Shown one piece after another: positions 1 through 8,079 of a stretch of DNA of 64,000 bases. The stretch is taken from the NCBI RefSeq assembly GCF_036242395.1, contig NZ_CP108458.1:4898001-4962000 (forward strand), given 5' to 3'. The notes under the pieces were generated by a model. It was not told the DNA's origin. It worked only from the letters and a program-made list of their open reading frames with translations, and made no database searches. Numbering within the stretch: position 1 is the first letter of the stretch; each line of letters begins with the position of its first letter. The DNA is from Kitasatospora sp. NBC_01266 (GTDB taxonomy: Bacteria > Actinomycetota > Actinomycetes > Streptomycetales > Streptomycetaceae). The translations under genes and the position numbers were made by a program.

Positions 1-352
1 CACGCACCGGGACAACCGCGCGGTGGTGGCGATGGCCCGCCTGCTGCTGCACCCGCACATCCCCAACATCCAGACCAGCTGGGTCAAGCTCGGCGCCGAG
101 GGTGCGGCCGAGATGCTCCGTAGCGGCGCCAACGACCTGGGCGGCACGCTGATGGAGGAGACCATCTCCCGGATGGCCGGCTCGGCGTACGGCAGTTACA
201 AGTCCATCCGTGACCTGGAGGCCATCGCCGAGGCGGCCGGGCGGCCCTCGCGCCAGCGCACCACGCTGTACGGCGAGGTGGGCGAGGAGCGCCGGGCGGT
301 GGCGCTGGCCTCGGACGGGCACCTGCCGGTGCTGCTGCCGGTGGTGGACTGA
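1..352 (+). CDS. fbiC: FO synthase FbiC (CofG/CofH fusion), 3' end only
   Basis: This is the C-terminal end (about 116 residues, reading from base 2) of 7,8-didemethyl-8-hydroxy-5-deazariboflavin synthase, the double radical-SAM enzyme that makes the deazaflavin core of coenzyme F420 from tyrosine and a pyrimidine of the flavin pathway. The visible part is the end of the CofH-like half: HIPNIQTSWVKLG, then GANDLGGTLMEETISRM, then a QRTTLYG segment, all conserved in FbiC. The radical-SAM cysteine motifs lie upstream of the window. It ends in TGA at 350-352 and is followed by a terminator hairpin. A PPOX-type oxidoreductase, a family that often uses F420, converges on it from the other strand. 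Confidence 0.93.
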   Translation, partial: THRDNRAVVAMARLLLHPHIPNIQTSWVKLGAEGAAEMLRSGANDLGGTLMEETISRMAGSAYGSYKSIRDLEAIAEAAGRPSRQRTTLYGEVGEERRAVALASDGHLPVLLPVVD

Positions 353-394
353 CCCGGCGTCAGGCAGGGCCGGTGCTCGAAGCCTTGACGTGCG

Positions 395-438
395 GCGGGG
401 CCGGCGGCGCGGGCCTGTCGGCCCCGTCCCGGCCCCGC
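395..438. terminator. Bidirectional terminator between fbiC and the PPOX gene
   Basis: A perfect 10-bp stem (395-404 with 429-438) encloses a GC-rich loop that can pair further inside. It lies between two convergent genes and probably ends transcription from both sides. No T-tract is seen, as is usual in this family. Confidence 0.55.
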
Positions 439-463
439 GTGGCACTGCTGGAAACCCGTGCTG

Positions 464-853
464 CTACAGCGAACCGACGATCCTGTCGGCGCTGACCCGG
501 ATGATGACGCGCTCGCCGTCGGCGTCCGGGTAGTCCGCCCCGGTGTACTTCCGGGCGATGGTGTGGATCAACTCGTCGGCGCCCTCGGCAGTGAGGGTGG
601 CGGTGCCGCGGATCTCGGCGTAGCTGTACGGCTCCTCGGGCGGGTTGATCATGATGGTGATCCGCGAGTCGCGCCGCAGGTTCTGCTCCTTGCGGCGGCC
701 CACCGTGGTGGAGATCAGCAGGTCGTCACCGTCGCGCAGGACCCAGGTGATCGAGAGGTGGGGGCGGCCGTCCGGCTGGATCGTCGCCACGGTCGCGAAG
801 GCGTGCTGGTTGTCGAGGTACTTCTTCAGACCCTCGGAGAGTTCGACTGACAC
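464..853 (-). CDS. PPOX-class F420/FMN-dependent oxidoreductase
   Basis: A 129-residue protein of the pyridoxamine-5'-phosphate-oxidase-like split beta-barrel family, probably a cytoplasmic F420- or FMN-dependent reductase. The stretch SITWVLRDGDDLLISTT followed by GRRKEQNLRRD (about residues 34-61) is the typical cofactor-binding core: a strand, a Thr/Ser-rich turn and a basic helix. Length is normal for the family. The GTG start at 853 is preceded by an AGGTGA element. Its position next to fbiC fits F420 use, but flavin use cannot be excluded from sequence. The substrate is unknown. Confidence 0.85.
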   Translation of the reverse strand: MSVELSEGLKKYLDNQHAFATVATIQPDGRPHLSITWVLRDGDDLLISTTVGRRKEQNLRRDSRITIMINPPEEPYSYAEIRGTATLTAEGADELIHTIARKYTGADYPDADGERVIIRVSADRIVGSL

Positions 854-1035
854 TGTCCATCACCTGTTCTGAGGATGGCGGCACGCGGCCCGGACGCGCC
901 GGAGTCCGGCGCCAACTCACTCTAACGCCCGGGGTAGTTCGCGCCAGTGGCCGATGGACGAGGCTGGTCGGGCGGCACGGGATCCGGTGGGCAGAACGTG
1001 AGGTCGAGGACGTTCGGCGACCACGGCGCGCTCGC

Positions 1036-2013
1036 TCAGTTCCGCCCCGTCGCCAGCAACTCGCCGGTGGCTGTGCGCCGGTAGACCACCCGGCGGCCCA
1101 CCCGGGTGCCCGTCACCAGGTCGGCCTCGCGCAGGACGGCCAGGTGGCCGCCGATGGTGCCCAGGGACTGGCCGAGTTGGGCGGCGAGTTCGCTGGTGGT
1201 GGCGGGGTGCGCCAACTCCCGCAGGATGGCGGCGCGTCCGGCGCCGATCAGGCGGTCCAGGGCGTGCGGCGGCCTGGCGGCGGCAGCGGCCGTGGCGATG
1301 CCGCGGGCCGGGTAGACCTGGGCGTATCGGCCGGTGGGTGAGCGGCAGAGCCAGGTGCCGCCGGCGATGCTCACAGGGACGAAGAGCATGCCCTCGTCGC
1401 TGATCACGTGGTCCGGGCCCGGTTGCCGGCTGAAGCGGATCGCGTCGGCGCCGACCCAGGCGCTGCGGCGGCTCATCCGCTCCAGCGCGCGCGGCCAGCC
1501 GTAGGCGGCCAGCAGGCCGGCCCGGTAGGTGACGTCGCGTTCCAGCAGGGCCCGGCGGCGGGGCCAGTCGGGGGCGACGAGGGTGCGCCAGCAGGAGTGC
1601 AGCAGTTCGGCGGCGCGGGGTGCCCAGCCGTGGCCGGTGAGCCAGTCCAGGTCGTGCCGCTGCCAGCTGTGGGCCACCGACCGCTCCAGCTGCGCGCGCG
1701 CGTCGGTATCCGACACGCCTGCGACGGCGGGCAGTTCACCCTCGATCCGGGTGCGCATGCCGCCGGTCGGCGGGATGGCGAGGAAGTCCGGCAGCCACTT
1801 GGTGGAGGAGACCAGCCGGAGCAGGCCCCGGGCGAAGGGGTCGGCGTCCAGGCGGGCGGTGAACGCGGGGCGCTCGCGGGTGTGCCAGTCGGCGAACCAG
1901 GGTTCCGGGTTCGGCCGGGTCAGGGTGATCACCGTGCCGAGCGTCTCGGCGAGCGGCGAGAGTGCGAACCGGGAGTGGGACAGGGCCAGCGGGCTCAATC
2001 GCAGCAGCGTCAT
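1036..2013 (-). CDS. ArsR-like winged-helix regulator (probably DUF5937 family)
   Basis: A 325-residue transcriptional regulator. The last 70 residues (about 255-315) form an ArsR-type winged helix: AILRELAHPATTSELAAQLG, then GGHLAVLREADLV and a VGRRVVYRRT wing. The long N-terminal part resembles the DUF5937 region found in actinobacterial regulators of this type; its ligand is unknown. I start it at ATG 2013 because GGTGGAGG stands just upstream; the reading frame stays open further but with no such site. It is divergent from an MFS exporter, with only 58 bp between the two starts, so it very likely controls that exporter and itself. Confidence 0.83.
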   Translation of the reverse strand: MTLLRLSPLALSHSRFALSPLAETLGTVITLTRPNPEPWFADWHTRERPAFTARLDADPFARGLLRLVSSTKWLPDFLAIPPTGGMRTRIEGELPAVAGVSDTDARAQLERSVAHSWQRHDLDWLTGHGWAPRAAELLHSCWRTLVAPDWPRRRALLERDVTYRAGLLAAYGWPRALERMSRRSAWVGADAIRFSRQPGPDHVISDEGMLFVPVSIAGGTWLCRSPTGRYAQVYPARGIATAAAAARPPHALDRLIGAGRAAILRELAHPATTSELAAQLGQSLGTIGGHLAVLREADLVTGTRVGRRVVYRRTATGELLATGRN

Positions 2014-2071
2014 CTTTCGCCTCCACCCGAAACGATAGTGGCCGTGCGGCCGTCCCCCGACACTCGGACCG

Positions 2072-3307
2072 GTGTACTCCTCCCCACTTCGCAATCCGGG
2101 CTTCCGCTGGTTCTTCGGCGGGCAGTTGGTCTCGCTGCTCGGCAGCTCGATGGCTCCCGTCGCACTGGCCTTCGCGGTGCTGGACGCCTCCGGGCGCAGC
2201 GGGGATCTCGGCCTGGTGCTGGCCGCCCGCATGGTGCCGATGCTGGCGTTCCTGCTGGTCGGCGGGGCCACCGCCGACCGGCTTCCGCGCCGCACGGTGC
2301 TGCTGGCCGCCAACCTCGGTTCGGCCCTCACCCAGGGTGCGGTCGCGGTGCTGCTGCTCACCGGGCACTACGCGCTGCTTGCGGTGGCGGGGCTGGAGCT
2401 GCTCAACGGGGTGCTGGCCGCGTTCACCACGCCGGCGCTGCGCGGGGTGGTGCCGCAGCTGGTCGCCAAGGACCAGCTGCAGCGGGCGAACGCGCTGCTG
2501 GGGTCGACGCGCAACGCCACCAAGATCCTCGGGCCGAGCGTGTCCGGCGTGCTGGTGGTGGCGGTGGGCAGTGGCCCGGCGATCGCCTGCGACGCGCTGA
2601 GCTACCTGCTGGCGGCCGGCTGCCTGGCCCGGCTGGCCCTGGCGGACGGCGGGCCGCTGTCCGGGACTGCTGCGTTCCGCCCGGGCACGGTGCGAACTGC
2701 TGTTCTGTACCGCGACATTCGCGAGGGCTGGACCGAGTTCCGGCGGATCCGCTGGGCCTGGCTGGGAAGTTGGGCGTTCTTCGTGATCAACCTGGTGCAG
2801 ACCGGCACCTGGCAGATCCTGGGTCCGCTGCTCACCCAGCAGCGCGGCTCCGCGGCGATCTGGGGGCTGGTACTGAGCGCCCGCGGCCTCGGGCTGCTGG
2901 TGACCAGCGTGCTGATGTACCGGGTGACGGTCCGCTACCTGCTGCGGCTCAGCCAACTGGCGTGTGCGCTCGGCGCGTTGCCACTGCTGGCGCTCGGCTC
3001 CGGGATCGCCGCGCCCTGGCTGGTCGCGGCGGCCTTCGTCGGCGGCCTCGGTTCGTCCGTCACCGTGATCGGCTGGGACACCTCGCTGCAGGAGCACGTG
3101 CCGGCCGCCGTGCTCTCCCGGGTCTCCTCCTACAGCGACCTGCTCAGCTACCTCGCGATCCCGATCGGCCAGCTCTCGGTCGGCCCGCTGACCCACGCCT
3201 TCGGCGGCGCCCGGGTGACCGCCGTCGCCGGCCTGGTCGACGCGCTCGCGGCCCTGGCGCCGCTGGCCGCCCGCTCGGTGCGCCGGCTGCCCCGCGCGCC
3301 CGTTTAG
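2072..3307 (+). CDS. MFS transporter (EntS-like exporter group)
   Basis: A 411-residue major facilitator with about 12 predicted membrane segments. The N-terminal NPGFRWFFGGQLVSLLGSSM and the cytoplasmic-loop signature ATADRLPRRTVLL between helices 2 and 3 are typical of the MFS_3 group, which includes siderophore and drug exporters. The GTG start at 2072 has only a weak ribosome binding site. The divergent ArsR-like regulator suggests ligand-induced efflux. The substrate cannot be read from sequence. Confidence 0.87.
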   Translation: MYSSPLRNPGFRWFFGGQLVSLLGSSMAPVALAFAVLDASGRSGDLGLVLAARMVPMLAFLLVGGATADRLPRRTVLLAANLGSALTQGAVAVLLLTGHYALLAVAGLELLNGVLAAFTTPALRGVVPQLVAKDQLQRANALLGSTRNATKILGPSVSGVLVVAVGSGPAIACDALSYLLAAGCLARLALADGGPLSGTAAFRPGTVRTAVLYRDIREGWTEFRRIRWAWLGSWAFFVINLVQTGTWQILGPLLTQQRGSAAIWGLVLSARGLGLLVTSVLMYRVTVRYLLRLSQLACALGALPLLALGSGIAAPWLVAAAFVGGLGSSVTVIGWDTSLQEHVPAAVLSRVSSYSDLLSYLAIPIGQLSVGPLTHAFGGARVTAVAGLVDALAALAPLAARSVRRLPRAPV

Positions 3308-3452
3308 CGCTCGCCGTCACCGGTGGAGAAAAGGGGCCTGAAAAGCCTCCCCGTTGGAACTCCGACGACTTCTCGCTCGTTCTCAATATGGTTAATTCGC
3401 CCGATAGTTAACCCTCTGGGATATTTCGCGATGCTGTGATTTACTCCCCGCC

Positions 3453-4385
3453 ATGACTCCCCAGAACACCACCGCGCCCGCCGGCGTGCCCGCGTCCGTC
3501 CCCGCCCCCGTGTCCGCCTCCTCGGCGGGCAGCTGGCAGCTCGGTGACCTGACGGTCAACCGGCTCGGCTTCGGCGCGATGCGCCTCACCGGCAGCGGCC
3601 CCTTCGACCTCGGCACCCCGAGCGACCGCGAGCGGGTGCTCGGGGTGCTGCGCCGCGCGGTGGAGCTCGGGGTGAACCACATCGACACCGCCGCCTTCTA
3701 CTTCTCCTCGCTGCGCTCCGCCAACGAGCTGATCAACACCGCGCTCGCGCCGTACCCGCAGGAGCTGGTGATCACCACCAAGGTCGGCCCCTGGCGGGAC
3801 CCGGCCGGCGAGTGGTCGTGGGGCGCGCCGGAGCAGCTGCGCGGCCAGGTGGAGGAGAACCTGCGCCAGCTCGGCCGGGACCAGCTGGACGTGGTGAACC
3901 TGCGGAACCGGGGCCGGGCGGTGGAGCCCTTCGTCGAGCGGTTCGGCGCGCTGGCCGAACTGCGCGAGGCGGGGCTGATCCGGCACCTGGGCGTCTCCAA
4001 CGCCACCGTCGAGCAGTTCGCCGCCGCCCGGGCCGTCGCGCCGGTGGTCTGCGTGCAGAACCGTTTCGGCATCGGGGCCTCGGCCGAGCAGCGCGAGGTG
4101 CTGCGGGTCTGCGGCGAGCAGGGGGTCGCGTTCGTGCCGTTCTTCGCGATCGCGGGGGAGGGGCGCGAAGGGGGCGCCGGTGGCCCGGAGGACCAGGCGG
4201 TGCTCGACATCGCGGCGGCGCACGGAGTCTCGGTCGCCCAGGTGCGGCTGGCCTGGACGCTGCGGCAGGGGCCGCACGTGCTGGCCATCCCGGGCACCGG
4301 GAACCCGCAGCACCTGGTCGAGAACCTGGCGGCCGGCGCCGTGCGGCTGACCGACGAGGAGTTCGCCCGGCTCGAGGCCGTCTGA
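3453..4385 (+). CDS. Aldo/keto reductase (PdxI-like)
   Basis: A 310-residue NADPH-dependent aldo/keto reductase with a TIM-barrel fold. Catalytic Asp78 and Tyr83 lie in NHIDTAAFYF and Lys110 in TTKVG. At the usual His position the protein reads LDVVNLR, as in pyridoxal reductase (PdxI/YdbC-like) members, so the tetrad His is replaced at family level. The end of the barrel has the expected IPGTGNPQHLVEN cofactor loop. The first 25 residues are a Pro/Ala/Val-rich extension. The ATG at 3453 is preceded by a TTTACT element only 7-8 bases away, so the mRNA may be leaderless. Confidence 0.9.
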   Translation: MTPQNTTAPAGVPASVPAPVSASSAGSWQLGDLTVNRLGFGAMRLTGSGPFDLGTPSDRERVLGVLRRAVELGVNHIDTAAFYFSSLRSANELINTALAPYPQELVITTKVGPWRDPAGEWSWGAPEQLRGQVEENLRQLGRDQLDVVNLRNRGRAVEPFVERFGALAELREAGLIRHLGVSNATVEQFAAARAVAPVVCVQNRFGIGASAEQREVLRVCGEQGVAFVPFFAIAGEGREGGAGGPEDQAVLDIAAAHGVSVAQVRLAWTLRQGPHVLAIPGTGNPQHLVENLAAGAVRLTDEEFARLEAV

Positions 4386-4390
4386 GCCGG

Positions 4391-4422
4391 CTGGCGTTGA
4401 CGTCAGGGTCAAGGTCTACGGT
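4391..4422 (+). promoter_or_regulatory. Candidate MerR-type promoter/operator
   Basis: The dyad TTGAC-N6-GTCAA (4397-4412) lies between a CTGGCG (4391-4396) and a TACGGT (4417-4422), which would give a 20-bp spacer with the dyad inside it. Long spacers filled by a dyad are the hallmark of MerR-controlled promoters, and the MerR gene starts 31 bp downstream. The choice of -35 and -10 elements is inference. Confidence 0.5.
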
Positions 4423-4453
4423 CGAGGGACCGAGCGGACAGGAGGCCGGGAAG

Positions 4454-4870
4454 ATGCGGATCGGGGAACTGGCGGAGCGGGCGGGAACCACCACGCGCAC
4501 CCTGCGGTACTACGAGTCACGCGGGCTGCTGACCGCCCGGCGCACCGGGAACGGCTACCGGGCGTACGGCGAGGAGGAGCTGCGGCTGGTCAAGCAGATC
4601 CGGCTGCTCCAGGACTTCGGCTTCGAACTGGAGGACACCCGCCCGTTCGTCGAGTGCCTGCAGGCGGGGCACCAGGCGGGGGACGCCTGCCCGGCCTCGC
4701 TGGAGGTCTACCGCCGCAAGCTGGCCGAGCTGGACGACTGCCTGGCCCGGCTCGGCGCGGTGCGCGCCCAGGTGGCGGGGCAACTGGCCCGCGCCGAGCT
4801 GGAGGTGGCCAGCGCGCGGGCCGAACCCCGGTGCGAACTGTCGATGGCGTCGATCCAGGAGGGCGAGTAG
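4454..4870 (+). CDS. MerR family transcriptional regulator
   Basis: A 138-residue regulator with the N-terminal MerR winged helix: MRIGELAERAGTTTRTLRYY, then ESRGLL and a GNGYRAYGEEEL wing. A coiled-coil dimer helix follows from about residue 75. Cysteines occur in GDACPAS and near the C terminus (EPRCELS), but there is no clear metal-binding CxnC loop, so the signal is uncertain; redox or electrophile sensing is possible. The start is the ATG after GGAGGCCGGGAAG. Its TAG is immediately followed by the thioredoxin ATG (4871), so the two are translated from one message, which argues for a thiol-stress role. Confidence 0.9.
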   Translation: MRIGELAERAGTTTRTLRYYESRGLLTARRTGNGYRAYGEEELRLVKQIRLLQDFGFELEDTRPFVECLQAGHQAGDACPASLEVYRRKLAELDDCLARLGAVRAQVAGQLARAELEVASARAEPRCELSMASIQEGE

Positions 4871-5260
4871 ATGACTGACACGATGGCCGGGGCAGCCGCG
4901 CCGAGCGGGGTTGCCGCGCCGAGCGGGCCGGCCGAGGTGACCGGAGTGGCCGAGGTGACCGACGGGAGCTTCGCCGCCGAGGTGCTCGGATCCGAGCTCC
5001 CGGTGCTGGTGGACTTCACCGCCGACTGGTGCCCGCCGTGCCGGATGATCGCGCCGGTGCTGGCGGCGGTGGCCGGCGAGGAGGCGCACCGGCTCAAGGT
5101 GGTGTCGCTGGACGTGGACACCAACCCCGTGACGCAGGCCGCCTACGGAGTGCTCTCGATGCCCACCCTGATGGTCTTCAAGGGCGGCGAACCGGTGAAG
5201 GTGATGGTCGGCGCCCGGGCGAAGGCCAAGCTGCTGCGCGAGCTGGCCGAGGTGCTCTGA
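4871..5260 (+). CDS. Thioredoxin with a CPPC active site
   Basis: A 129-residue thioredoxin, a cytoplasmic disulfide reductase. The active site is DWCPPCRM with Cys54 and Cys57; classical thioredoxins have CGPC, and a Pro at the second position is expected to change the redox potential. The cis-Pro motif SMPTLMVFKGG follows. An Ala/Pro-rich extension of about 27 residues precedes the fold, so a later GTG start near 4937 is an alternative. It directly abuts the MerR stop codon. A thioredoxin reductase gene is not in the window. Confidence 0.92.
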   Translation: MTDTMAGAAAPSGVAAPSGPAEVTGVAEVTDGSFAAEVLGSELPVLVDFTADWCPPCRMIAPVLAAVAGEEAHRLKVVSLDVDTNPVTQAAYGVLSMPTLMVFKGGEPVKVMVGARAKAKLLRELAEVL

Positions 5261-5298
5261 GTAGCCGTCAGCTCGGGGGCGGGCGGGGAGTAAGGGAC

Positions 5299-5328
5299 TT
5301 GCGGGGCCACCGCGGTGCTGCCTATCCT
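5299..5328 (+). promoter_or_regulatory. Promoter of the T-box/aspS transcript
   Basis: TTGCGG (5299-5304) and TATCCT (5323-5328) are separated by 18 bp, a good housekeeping-type promoter. The expected start site falls at about 5334-5336, at the first base pairs of T-box Stem I, which supports both calls. Confidence 0.6.
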
Positions 5329-5332
5329 CCTG

Positions 5333-5567
5333 CTCAGTGCGTTGATGGAGACGAGTAGCCGCGGGACCCCGCGAGCCGAGAGAACCGCCGGCAGCTGTGA
5401 AGGCGGTCTCGTGCCCCACGGTGAAGACACTCCTGAGCACTGAGCAGTGCAAGAGGCCATCACCCGGTCGATCAGCAGCCGGGGAGTGGCGAAAGTGCGG
5501 TGGCACCGCGAGTCACCCTTCTCGCCCGCACTTCCAAGGGATCAGCCGAGGTCCCCGGAGGACTGCG
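5333..5567 (+). promoter_or_regulatory. T-box riboswitch, Asp specifier (GAC), upstream of aspS
   Basis: All main T-box parts are visible. The Stem I base pairs CTCAGTGC (5333-5340) with GCACTGAG (5437-5444), then GGAG (5347-5350) with CTCC (5430-5433). The specifier loop has AGTA (5354-5357) opposite GAA-GAC-A, giving the codon GAC at 5426-5428, which is aspartate. A possible Stem III uses CCCGG/CCGGG (5463-5467, 5479-5483). The antiterminator-type element is perfect: AAGTGCGG (5493-5500), bulge TGGCACC (5501-5507), GCGAG/CTCGC (5508-5512, 5521-5525), CCGCACTT (5526-5533). TGGC in the bulge would pair with GCCA, that is discriminator G73, as in tRNA-Asp. There is no terminator; CTTCC (5531-5535) can pair with the GGAGG ribosome site (5557-5561), so control is probably translational. 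Confidence 0.9.
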
Positions 5568-6887
5568 ATGATCCACCCCATCGAGCGCACCATGGTCGCC
5601 GACCTGCGCGAACACACCGACCGGACGGTCACCGTCGCGGGCTGGGTGCACACCCTGCGCCTGCAGAGCACGATGCAGTTCGTCCTGGTCCGTGACCACA
5701 GCGGCATCGTCCAGGTGACGCACCGCAAGGCGGACGACGAACTGACCGCCCTACTGGACGGCCTCACCAGCGAATCCGCCGTCCGTATCACCGGCCGGGT
5801 GGTGGCCAACCCGGTGGTCAAGCTCGGCGGCCTGGAGCTGATCCCCGAGTCGGTCGAGGTGCTGAACCGGGCCACCGCCCCGCTGCCGATCGACGAGCAC
5901 TCGGGGCCCGAGCCCCGGCTGGACTGGCGCTTCCTCGACCTGCGCCGCCGGCCGGCGGCCCAGCTGCTCTTCGCCGTGCAGACCACCTTCGAGGCGGGGA
6001 TGCGCGAGTACGCCTACGGCGCGGGCTGCACCGAGCTGCACACCCCGAAGCTGATGGGCACCGCCTCGGAGTCCGGCGCCGAGGTCTTCGAGCTGGGCTA
6101 CTTCGGCGGCAAGGCCTACCTGGCCCAGTCGCCGCAGTTCTACAAGCAGATGGCGATCGCCGGCGGGATCGACCGGGTCTTCGAGATCGGCCCGGTCTTC
6201 CGCGCCGAGCCCTCGTTCACCTCCCGGCACGCCACCGAGTTCACCGGTGTCGACGTCGAACTCGCCTGGACCACCGACGTCGAGGAGGTGCAGCGGTTCG
6301 AGGAGGAGATGATCGCGCACGCCCTCGGCCGGGTCGCCGAGCGCCACGGTGCCGCGATCCGCGAGGAGTTCGGGGTCGAGGTGACGGTGCCGAGCCTGCC
6401 GTTCCCGCGGATCACCATGGCCGAGGCGCACCAGGTGCTGCGCGAGAAGCTGGGCTGGGACCCGGAGGGCACCAAGGTCGACCTGGACCCGGAGGGCGAG
6501 CGGGCGCTCTCGGCCCACATGCGGGAGCAGACGGGCCACGAGTTCGTCTTCGTCACCCACTACCCGGCCGAGATCCGGCCGTTCTACCACGCCAGGCCGG
6601 CCGGTCGGCCCGACCTGACGCTCAGCTTCGACCTGCTCTGGAAGGGCCTGGAGGTCACCACCGGCGCCCAGCGCGAGCACCGCTACGAGGTGCTGGTCGA
6701 GCAGGCGGCGGAGAAGGGCATGCGGACCGAGCCGCTGACCGACTACCTGAACTGCTTCCGCTACGGCTGCCCGCCGCACGGCGGCTTCGGGATGGGCCTG
6801 GGCCGGATGCTGATGGTGCTGCTCGGGCTGGGCTCGCTGCGCGACGCGGTCTTCCTCTTCCGCGGGCCGAACCGGCTGACGCCGTAA
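5568..6887 (+). CDS. aspS: Aspartyl-tRNA synthetase, archaeal/non-discriminating type
   Basis: A 439-residue class IIb synthetase that charges tRNA-Asp, possibly also tRNA-Asn. An N-terminal OB-fold (about residues 15-105) binds the anticodon. Motif 2 is in GPVFRAEPSFTSRHATEF and TGVDVE, and motif 3 in GGFGMGLGRMLM. It lacks the bacterial insertion domain, so it is the short archaeal type. In motif 3 the usual Glu before the catalytic Arg (GLER) is Gly here. The frame stays open upstream but that region is the T-box; ATG 5568 has GGAGG at 5557-5561. A normal bacterial AspRS would be expected elsewhere, making this a regulated second copy. It ends in a run of 8-bp repeats and a terminator. Confidence 0.9.
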   Translation: MIHPIERTMVADLREHTDRTVTVAGWVHTLRLQSTMQFVLVRDHSGIVQVTHRKADDELTALLDGLTSESAVRITGRVVANPVVKLGGLELIPESVEVLNRATAPLPIDEHSGPEPRLDWRFLDLRRRPAAQLLFAVQTTFEAGMREYAYGAGCTELHTPKLMGTASESGAEVFELGYFGGKAYLAQSPQFYKQMAIAGGIDRVFEIGPVFRAEPSFTSRHATEFTGVDVELAWTTDVEEVQRFEEEMIAHALGRVAERHGAAIREEFGVEVTVPSLPFPRITMAEAHQVLREKLGWDPEGTKVDLDPEGERALSAHMREQTGHEFVFVTHYPAEIRPFYHARPAGRPDLTLSFDLLWKGLEVTTGAQREHRYEVLVEQAAEKGMRTEPLTDYLNCFRYGCPPHGGFGMGLGRMLMVLLGLGSLRDAVFLFRGPNRLTP

Positions 6888-6920
6888 CGCCGTAACGCCG
6901 TAACGCCGCAACGCTGTCAT
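6881..6920 (+). repeat. 8-bp tandem repeat over the aspS stop codon
   Basis: GCCGTAAC occurs three times exactly (6881, 6889, 6897), then as GCCGCAAC and GCTGTCAT. The first copy contains the aspS TAA, so further TAA triplets follow in other frames. Confidence 0.8.
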
Positions 6921-6923
6921 GCC

Positions 6924-6960
6924 GTCGGGGCGGCCGACCGCACAGGTCGGCCGCCCCGAC
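6924..6960. terminator. Terminator between aspS and the phosphatase gene
   Basis: A perfect 16-bp stem (6924-6939 with 6945-6960) with loop GCACA. It lies between convergent genes and can serve both. Confidence 0.85.
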
Positions 6961-6972
6961 GAGCTGCCGCGC

Positions 6973-8079
6973 TCAGTTCACCAGCAGCTGCGCCTTCAGA
7001 TCCCGCAGGTCGTGCCGGTCCAGGCCGAGCCCGTTCTTCAGGTAGCCGTCGAAGGAGCCGAAGTCCTTGGTGACCTCGTCGAACCCGGCGTTCAGGAACT
7101 CCGGCTGCACGCCGAGCAGCGGCTTGTACACCGCCTGGTAGGCGGGCGGCAGCTTCGCCAGGGTCGCGGCGTTCGAGGCGGCCAGGTAGTCGTTGCTGGC
7201 CAGGTAGTCCGCCATCACGGTGTCGCTCGGCACGCCGAGCGCGGTGAGCAGCGCGGCGCTGGCCCAGCCGGTGCGGTCCTTGCCGGCGGTGCAGTGGTAC
7301 AGCACGCTCTGGTCGTCGCGCTCCACCAGCGCGCTGAAGAGGGCGTGGTAGCCGGACTTGGCGGACGGCGCGGCCACCATGGTCCGCTCGGCGTCCTCCA
7401 TCGCCTGCACGGCGGCGGCCGGGGTGGTCACGTTGAACTGGCCGGTGCCGGCGACGCCCAGCACGTTCTCGGTGGTCTCCGTCGCACCGGCCGGCAGGCG
7501 GTCGGGGGCGGCCTGCTGCTCGCCCGGCGTGCGCAGGTCGAAGACCTGCGCGAGGCCCAGGCGCTGGAGCTTGGCGAGGTCGGCGTCGGACAGCTTGCTG
7601 AGGTCGCCGGAGCGGTAGACCACGCCCATCCGCACCCAGTGGCCGTCGGCGGTGCGGTAGCCGCCCGCGTCGCGGAAGTTGGGGGCCGAGGCCAGGTGCA
7701 GCGAGCGGTCGGCGATGGTCAGCGGGTCGCCGTGGTCCGGGACCAGCTCGAAGTACCAGCGGTCGGCGGCGGGCACCTCGACGGTCACGGTGGCCGAGCC
7801 GGCGGCGGAGTCGACCACCCGGGCGACCGGCTTGCGGCGCTGGATGGCGTCCTGGTCCTGGCCGGCGTAGACGGTGACCCGGTGGGTGCCGGGGGCGGTC
7901 CAGGTCAGGGTGAAGCTGCCGTCGGCCTGCTGGCTGGCGGTGGCCGCGGTGAACGGGATGCCGACCACGTGGTGGTGGTGGCTGTGGTGCGAGTCGGCGA
8001 GCGCGGGGGCGGCGGTGCCGAGCACGAGCGCGCTGGTCAGCGCGGTGGCGGCGGCGGCCAGGCGGGGGGAAGTCAGCAT
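6973..8079 (-). CDS. Secreted tyrosine-protein phosphatase (Y_phosphatase3 type)
   Basis: A 368-residue exported phosphatase. Residues 1-28 form a Sec signal peptide ending APALA, followed by a His-rich stretch. A beta-sandwich-like region covers about 40-125. The catalytic domain has the SAPNFRDAGGY motif (131-141) and the P-loop HCTAGKDRTG with Cys263 and Arg269, which form the phosphocysteine site. This architecture resembles mycobacterial PtpB and other atypical phosphatases acting on phosphotyrosine or phosphoinositides; the substrate here is unknown. It starts at ATG 8079 and is divergent from an ADP-ribosylglycohydrolase. Confidence 0.9.
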   Translation of the reverse strand: MLTSPRLAAAATALTSALVLGTAAPALADSHHSHHHHVVGIPFTAATASQQADGSFTLTWTAPGTHRVTVYAGQDQDAIQRRKPVARVVDSAAGSATVTVEVPAADRWYFELVPDHGDPLTIADRSLHLASAPNFRDAGGYRTADGHWVRMGVVYRSGDLSKLSDADLAKLQRLGLAQVFDLRTPGEQQAAPDRLPAGATETTENVLGVAGTGQFNVTTPAAAVQAMEDAERTMVAAPSAKSGYHALFSALVERDDQSVLYHCTAGKDRTGWASAALLTALGVPSDTVMADYLASNDYLAASNAATLAKLPPAYQAVYKPLLGVQPEFLNAGFDEVTKDFGSFDGYLKNGLGLDRHDLRDLKAQLLVN

